NCBI GenBank assembly: GCA_963779685.1
Contig: CAVZZG010000002.1
Span: 62,001-126,000 of the forward strand
Length of the DNA: 64,000 bases
Direction: 5' to 3'
From: CAVZZG01 sp963779685
GTDB lineage: Bacteria > Actinomycetota > Thermoleophilia > Gaiellales > F1-60-MAGs149
Shown in pieces: positions 59,446 to 64,000 of this stretch. Position numbers and translations under genes: made by a program. The notes beneath the pieces were generated by a model. It searched no databases and was not told the DNA's origin. It saw only the letters and a program-made list of their open reading frames with translations. Position 1 is the first letter of the stretch, and every line of letters starts with the position of its first letter.

Positions 59446-59604
59446 TTCGCGGCACGGCACGCCACTTCTCACGGCACGGACCGCGCACGCCACGCGCGCG
59501 GGCCCGGTGCGACGTTCCGTGCCGTGCTGCGAACCAGGACTCACGACGAACCGCGCGCAGGTCACACGCACAGCGGAGTGCGGCGTTGCGTGCCGTGCCG
59601 CGAA
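59446..59604. repeat. 159-bp inverted-terminal-repeat element, copy B
   Basis: Same length and the same orientation as copy A, with identical terminal 15-mers at 59446-59460 and 59590-59604. The internal copy of the right end is also kept. The second copy ends 8 bases before the nuoN stop codon. MITE- or REP-like behaviour is suspected, but no target duplication or transposase is visible. Confidence 0.9.
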
Positions 59605-59612
59605 AACCGCAG

Positions 59613-61082
59613 TCAGCGAGCGGCGAGCAGGGAGTGGGCGGCCTGGCCGGCCCAGGTGAGCATGTCGGGCGGGTAGATACCGAGCCAGAGGATGACGGCG
59701 GCGGAGGCGGCGGCGGCGATGGTGGCGAGGGCGACGCCCGGGATCGGTGGACGCATGGCGCCGTCGAGTGCCGAGCGGTCGTAGAGGGCGATGCCGATGC
59801 GCAGGTAGTAGCCGAGGCTGATCATGGTGCCGATGGCGCCGATGACGGCGAGGTACGTGTAGCCGCCGTCGATGGCGGCGCCGAAGATGTAGACCTTGGC
59901 GAGGAACCCGGCGGTCGGCGGGAAGCCGGCGAGCGAGAGCAGGCAGATCGACAGGACGACGCCGAGGATCGGGTGGGCGAAGCCCCAGGCGCGGATCGAG
60001 TCGAGCGTGGCCGGCGCGCCGATCTCGCGCTCGTGGACGACGACGACGATGAACGCGCCCAGCGTCGTGGCGGCGTAGACGACGAGGTAGAAAAGCAGCG
60101 CCTTGGCGCCCTTCTCCGTCGCGGGGACGATCGCCATCAGCAGATAGCCAGCGTGACCCACGGAGCTGTAGGCGAGGATCCGCTTGAGGTTGCGCTGCCG
60201 CAGGGCCGCGACGTTCGCGAACAGCATGGTGGCGATCGCGAGCGCGATCAGGGCGGGTCGCCACTCGTCGGTCTCCGGCGCGAGCGGCCCGGTCAGGACC
60301 CGCAGCAGGATCGCGAAGGCGGCGGCCTTGGTGGCCGCGCTCATGAAGGCCGTCACGGGCGTCGGTGCGCCCTCGTACACGTCGGGCGTCCACATGTGGA
60401 AGGGCACGACGGCGATCTTGAACGAGAGGCCCACGAGCACCAGAGCCGTGCCGGCGAGCGCGAGCATCCCGCCGGCCTTGCCCGCGTGGAGTCCGGCCGC
60501 GACCGCGCCGAAATCGAAGGAGCCGGTGGCGCCGTACAGGAACCCCGAGCCGTAGAGGAGGATCGCCGAGCCGATCGAGCCGAGCACGAGGTACTTCAGG
60601 CCCGCCTCGAGCGACGACGCGCTGCGCACCTCGAACGCGCACATCGCGTAGAGCGTGACGGAGAACAGCTCCAGCGAGACGAACAGCGACACGAACGACT
60701 GCGACGCGACCAGGAGGTCCATCCCTGCGGCGGCCACCAGCAGGAAGCACGCGAACTCCGGCCCGCGCTCGCGCATCCGCGGCCAGCCGTAGGCGGCCAG
60801 AAGCGTGCAGACGCCGCTCGCCGCGACCACCAGCCGCACCACGTTCGTGAACCGGTCGACGACGAACTGATCGGCGAGCACCGACCAGCTGCCGCCGTGC
60901 TCGCTCCACAGCGTGACCGCGGTGATCGCCGCCGCGACGAAGCAGCCGACGCCGATCACGAGCGAGGCATCCCGTGCCAGCCGGCCACGCACCATCACCG
61001 CCGCGAGCAGGAGCACGCCGGCGCCACCGAGCAGGATCAGCTCCGGCGCGATCGCAAGCCACTGGATGACCGGTGCCTTCAT
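59613..61082 (-). CDS. nuoN: NADH-quinone oxidoreductase subunit N
   Basis: Membrane proton-pumping subunit of respiratory complex I. 489 aa with about 14 helices; the antiporter-like core has YLVLGSIGSAILLYG and KIAVVPFHMWTPDVYEGAPTPVTAFMSAATKAA, the NuoN signature with the key Lys. ATG 61082 begins directly at the nuoM stop (no gap). Last gene of the nuo cluster in this direction; the repeat element follows 8 bases after its stop. Confidence 0.97.
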   Translation of the reverse strand: MKAPVIQWLAIAPELILLGGAGVLLLAAVMVRGRLARDASLVIGVGCFVAAAITAVTLWSEHGGSWSVLADQFVVDRFTNVVRLVVAASGVCTLLAAYGWPRMRERGPEFACFLLVAAAGMDLLVASQSFVSLFVSLELFSVTLYAMCAFEVRSASSLEAGLKYLVLGSIGSAILLYGSGFLYGATGSFDFGAVAAGLHAGKAGGMLALAGTALVLVGLSFKIAVVPFHMWTPDVYEGAPTPVTAFMSAATKAAAFAILLRVLTGPLAPETDEWRPALIALAIATMLFANVAALRQRNLKRILAYSSVGHAGYLLMAIVPATEKGAKALLFYLVVYAATTLGAFIVVVVHEREIGAPATLDSIRAWGFAHPILGVVLSICLLSLAGFPPTAGFLAKVYIFGAAIDGGYTYLAVIGAIGTMISLGYYLRIGIALYDRSALDGAMRPPIPGVALATIAAAASAAVILWLGIYPPDMLTWAGQAAHSLLAAR

Positions 61083-62609
61083 CTACGGAGTCAGCAGCCG
61101 TCCCGCGGCCGGGTCGACGAGGGCGAAGACCGAGTCGTGCAGCCGCTCGGTGACGGCGTTGGGATAGAACGACAGCGCCAGCACGGCCGCGACGAGGACG
61201 ATCAGCGGGATGAAGGCCATGCCGTCGTAGGCGGCGACCGAGCCGCGGCCCGAAGGCAGCAGATCGGGCGGGTTCTGGGCGGCCACGGCCGAGCCCTGCC
61301 GGTCGTGGAGCACCGCGCTGATGAACCGCAGCATGTACATCGCGGCCAGCACGACGGCCAGGGAGGCCACGGCACCCAGCCACCACTGCCGCTGGAACGC
61401 GCCCAGGAGGATCAGGAACTCGGAGGCGAACAGGTTCGACCCCGGCACCGCCAGCGCCGCGATGCCGATGATCATCGTCATCGTGGCCAGCACCGGCCGG
61501 CGCCGGGCCATGCCGCCCAGGCTCGCGAACGTGCCGACGCCCGTCGTGACCTCGATCCACCCGGCGAGCAGGAAGAGCGCGGTGCTGATGAGGGCGTGGT
61601 TGACCATCTGGAACCCGGCGCCATTCGAGCCCTGCGGGTTGAGCACGAAGATCCCCAGCACGATCAGGCCCATCTGCGCGATCGACGAGTACGCGATCAC
61701 GCCGCGGGCGTCCGGCTGGCGGAACGCGAGGAAGGAGCCGTACAGCAGGCCGACCAGGGCTGCGGCGATGATCCACCACCGGTACTCCACTGTCAGCGCC
61801 GGGAAGACCGGCACCACGATGCGCAGGAGCCCGTAGGCGCCGGCCTTCGACGCCACCGCCGAGAGGATGGCGGCGACCTCCGGAGGGGCGCTGCGGTACG
61901 TGTCCGGCAGCCACCCGTGGAACGGGAACACCGGGCACTTGATGCCGAACGCCAGCAGGAAGGCCACGAACAGCCACCCGGAGTTCGAGGTGCTCAGGTG
62001 ATCGAAGCTGAAGCTGTGCCGCTCGAGGCCCAGCGTGATGATCGCGACCAGCATCAGCAGCGTGCCGACGAAGGTGTAGATGACGAACTTCAGCGTCGCG
62101 CGGCGCCGGTTCCCGGCACCCCAGATACCGACCAGGAAGTAGAGCGGGATCAGCATCGCCTCGAAGCCGACGTAGAAGAGGATCAGGTCGTGCGCGACGA
62201 ACAGCAGCATCAGGGCCGCCTCGAGCAGGAGCAGCAGCGCGTAGTAGCCGCGGCTGCGGAACCGGCCCTCCCACAGCGCGTAGGCGATCGCGCAGACCAG
62301 CACCAGCGAGGTCATGGCCACCATCACCAGCGACAGGCCATCCACGCCGAGGTCGAACCGGACCCCGATGTCCGGCAGCCACGCCTTGCTGGTCGAGAAC
62401 TGGTAGCCGACATGGGTGCCGACCTCGTTGCCGCGCGTGAGCGGCTCGAAGTTGCGGATCAGGCTCACGACCGCGCCGACGTTGACGGCCGCGGCCATCA
62501 GCGCGATGAACCCGGCGGTGGACGGCCGCACCGGCAGGATCGCGACGATCACCGCCACGACCAGCGGGATCATCACCAGGTGCACGGCGCCGAACGAGAT
62601 CGTGGTCAC
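61083..62609 (-). CDS. nuoM: NADH-quinone oxidoreductase subunit M
   Basis: 508 aa, about 14 helices, antiporter-type subunit. Conserved glutamate in FYVGFEAMLIPLYFLVGIWG, and FGIKCPVFPFHGWLPDTYRSAPPEVAAILSAVASKAGAYG with the pumping Lys and His. GTG 62609 overlaps the nuoL stop by 4 bases (62606-62609) and gives a normal N-terminus (VTTISFGAVHLV); the longer frame upstream is a shadow of nuoL. Confidence 0.97.
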   Translation of the reverse strand: MTTISFGAVHLVMIPLVVAVIVAILPVRPSTAGFIALMAAAVNVGAVVSLIRNFEPLTRGNEVGTHVGYQFSTSKAWLPDIGVRFDLGVDGLSLVMVAMTSLVLVCAIAYALWEGRFRSRGYYALLLLLEAALMLLFVAHDLILFYVGFEAMLIPLYFLVGIWGAGNRRRATLKFVIYTFVGTLLMLVAIITLGLERHSFSFDHLSTSNSGWLFVAFLLAFGIKCPVFPFHGWLPDTYRSAPPEVAAILSAVASKAGAYGLLRIVVPVFPALTVEYRWWIIAAALVGLLYGSFLAFRQPDARGVIAYSSIAQMGLIVLGIFVLNPQGSNGAGFQMVNHALISTALFLLAGWIEVTTGVGTFASLGGMARRRPVLATMTMIIGIAALAVPGSNLFASEFLILLGAFQRQWWLGAVASLAVVLAAMYMLRFISAVLHDRQGSAVAAQNPPDLLPSGRGSVAAYDGMAFIPLIVLVAAVLALSFYPNAVTERLHDSVFALVDPAAGRLLTP

Positions 62610-64000
62610 GACTGCACCATGAAGTAGAGGACCATGCCGGCCACGCCGAGCGCGAAGACCAGGGCGTAGAGCCGCACCACGCCGGTCTGGACGACGGCGA
62701 CCGAGCGGGCGAGCGATTGCGCGACCGAGCCGACCAAGTCGACCGGGTGCAGGAACACCGGCCACTCGACGAAGCGCGCGAGCGCCCGCGCACCCCACGA
62801 GGCAGGTACGTAGAACAGGGCGTTGTAGACCTCGTCGAAGTAGAACTTGCGCTCGGAGACCACCGCCAGCGGGAAGCGCACCGGCGTCGTGCGGCCGCGC
62901 CAGTACAGCGCGAAGGCGATGGCCGCGCCGGCGAGGCCGGCGGCGTTGGCGGAGATGGTCGCGATCCAGTCGTTCCTGGTCGACGAGTCGAGCGGCGGGA
63001 TGGCGTAGTAGCCGATGTTGTCGAGCCAGTCGGTGATGTAGCGGGTCTCGCCGGGGAAGTGCATGGCGCCGGCGACCGCGGCGCCGACGGTGAGCACGTA
63101 CACCGGCCAGAGCATCGTCCAGGGAGCCTCACCGTGCTCGGTGTGATGCGGCGCCTCGCGGGCCACCACCTCGGACGGCTCACCGCGGAACGCGAGGAAC
63201 AGCAGCCGGAAGGCGTAGATGCCGGTCAGGAACGCGCCGACGATGCCGCCGATGAAGGCGACGTTCCCCCACGTGCCGCCGACCTGGAGTCCGGCCGCGA
63301 TGATCAGGTCCTTCGACATCGAGCCGGACAGCGGGAAGATGCCGACCAGGGCGATCGTGCCGATCCACATGCAGATGTAGGTCTTCGGCAGGAAGCGGGC
63401 CATGCCGCCCATCCGGCGCAGGTCCTGCTCGCCGGCCAGCGCGTGGATCACGACCCCGGCCCCCATGAACAGCAGCGCCTTGAAGAACGCATGCGTGACG
63501 AGGTGGTAGATGCCCGCCGAGTACGCCGTCAGCCCGACGCCGACGAACATGTACGCGATCTGGCTCATCGTCGAGTACGCGATCACGCGTTTGATGTCGG
63601 TCTGGGAGAGCGCGACGATCCCGGCCATCAGGAGGCCGGCGACGCCGATCAGCACGATCAGATGCTGGATGTCGTGGGCGTCGCTGAACAGCGGGTTCAT
63701 GCGGGCGATCAGGTACACGCCCGCGGTCACCATCGTGGCGGCGTGGATCAGGGCCGAGACCGGGGTCGGGCCCTCCATCGCGTCCGGAAGCCACGTGTGC
63801 AGCGGCAGCTGGGCGGACTTGGCGAGGCCGCCGACCAGCAGCAGGCCGCAGATCCAGTTGATCGTCGAGGTGTCGGTGCCGAGGTCCGCGTGATGCTTGA
63901 AGACCTCCGCGTAGTCGACCGTGTGGAGGTGGGTGAAGATGAGGAAGATCGCCAGCGCCATGCCGACGTCGCCGATGGCGTTCATGACGAATGCCTTCTT
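62606..64000 (-). CDS. nuoL: NADH-quinone oxidoreductase subunit L, 5' part beyond the window
   Basis: The last 464 codons are present. The visible N-terminal KKAFVMNAIGDVGMALAIFLIF is typical for residues near 180-200 of NuoL, and PLHTWLPDAMEGPTPVSALIHAATMVTAGVYLI with the conserved Lys/His follows. The lateral amphipathic helix is in the C-terminal part. The reading frame is open to the right edge, so the true start lies beyond 64000. Last residues overlap nuoM. Confidence 0.97.
   Translation of the reverse strand, partial: KKAFVMNAIGDVGMALAIFLIFTHLHTVDYAEVFKHHADLGTDTSTINWICGLLLVGGLAKSAQLPLHTWLPDAMEGPTPVSALIHAATMVTAGVYLIARMNPLFSDAHDIQHLIVLIGVAGLLMAGIVALSQTDIKRVIAYSTMSQIAYMFVGVGLTAYSAGIYHLVTHAFFKALLFMGAGVVIHALAGEQDLRRMGGMARFLPKTYICMWIGTIALVGIFPLSGSMSKDLIIAAGLQVGGTWGNVAFIGGIVGAFLTGIYAFRLLFLAFRGEPSEVVAREAPHHTEHGEAPWTMLWPVYVLTVGAAVAGAMHFPGETRYITDWLDNIGYYAIPPLDSSTRNDWIATISANAAGLAGAAIAFALYWRGRTTPVRFPLAVVSERKFYFDEVYNALFYVPASWGARALARFVEWPVFLHPVDLVGSVAQSLARSVAVVQTGVVRLYALVFALGVAGMVLYFMVQS

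Noticed and set aside
59227..59604. CRISPR array
   Set aside because: Only two 159-bp copies with inverted ends and one 60-bp gap; no repeat-spacer periodicity and no cas genes.
59376..62627. 1083-codon plus-strand frame
   Set aside because: Antisense shadow of nuoN and nuoM, rich in Arg, Gln, His and Asp, with no known fold.
59215..63183. 1322-codon minus-strand frame
   Set aside because: Low-complexity Arg/Gly/Pro shadow of nuoL, nuoM and nuoN in another frame plus the repeat elements; typical of high-GC DNA.
1..64000. Prophage, integrative element or IS
   Set aside because: No integrase, transposase, terminase or attachment-site structure seen; composition and gene style are uniform.

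Overview
The window is about 70% G+C, tightly packed chromosomal DNA with almost no intergenic space. Gene content (complex I genes, a SUF operon with SufU, DtxR-family regulator, a class III-type alcohol dehydrogenase next to an MBL hydrolase, Dcd, GMC and MoxR proteins), GTG/TTG starts and many TAnnnT boxes 6-8 bases before start codons suggest an actinobacterium, probably Thermoleophilia (Solirubrobacterales/Gaiellales type). This placement is an inference. I see no prophage, transposase, CRISPR array, tRNA or rRNA.

Layout. 1-5.2 kb: hemB with a following partial gene, a NatAB-like ABC exporter, an M23-like membrane-anchored protein and a YmdB-type phosphodiesterase. 5.2-11.1 kb: a minus-strand operon of a MetE-like protein, Pcm, GtrA and two large polytopic membrane proteins of glycosyltransferase type. 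11.2-17.6 kb: a GMC oxidoreductase with its small partner, facing a five-gene operon (enoyl-CoA hydratase, lipid kinase, membrane protein, phosphodiesterase, RidA-like protein). 17.6-23.8 kb: MFS transporter, thiolase, PilZ-like protein, HtrA protease and a membrane-fused spermidine synthase-like protein. 23.8-29.7 kb: sufCBD, then sufS-sufU and a DtxR-family regulator; sufC and sufS share a 28-bp dyad. 29.7-30.2 kb: a gene-free stretch with strong RNA structure on the minus strand. 30.2-43.4 kb: dcd, gabT-like aminotransferase, CAP protein, zinc-ribbon protein, Ser/Thr kinase, proA, fabF, M42 peptidase, PPIase lipoprotein, phosphatase, P5C dehydrogenase, VOC protein and a C26 hydrolase. 43.4-46.7 kb: MBL hydrolase, alcohol dehydrogenase and amidase. 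46.7-54.4 kb: Nramp transporter, nadE, YhaM-like protein, DUF1015 protein, methyltransferase, a frameshifted mrp and a HAD phosphatase. 54.5-59.2 kb: MoxR ATPase, a secreted glycine-rich protein, an MBL hydrolase and a YbjN-like protein. 59.2-59.6 kb: two copies of a 159-bp inverted-repeat element. 59.6-64 kb: nuoN, nuoM and most of nuoL.

How the parts fit. Iron-sulfur assembly (suf, the broken mrp) sits with metal control and uptake (DtxR family, Nramp) and a major Fe-S consumer (complex I). Glutamate/proline/GABA metabolism is represented by proA, P5C dehydrogenase, a GabT-like enzyme and a C26 hydrolase within about 12 kb. Regulation appears to rest largely on leaderless transcripts, plus two sigma-28-like promoters.
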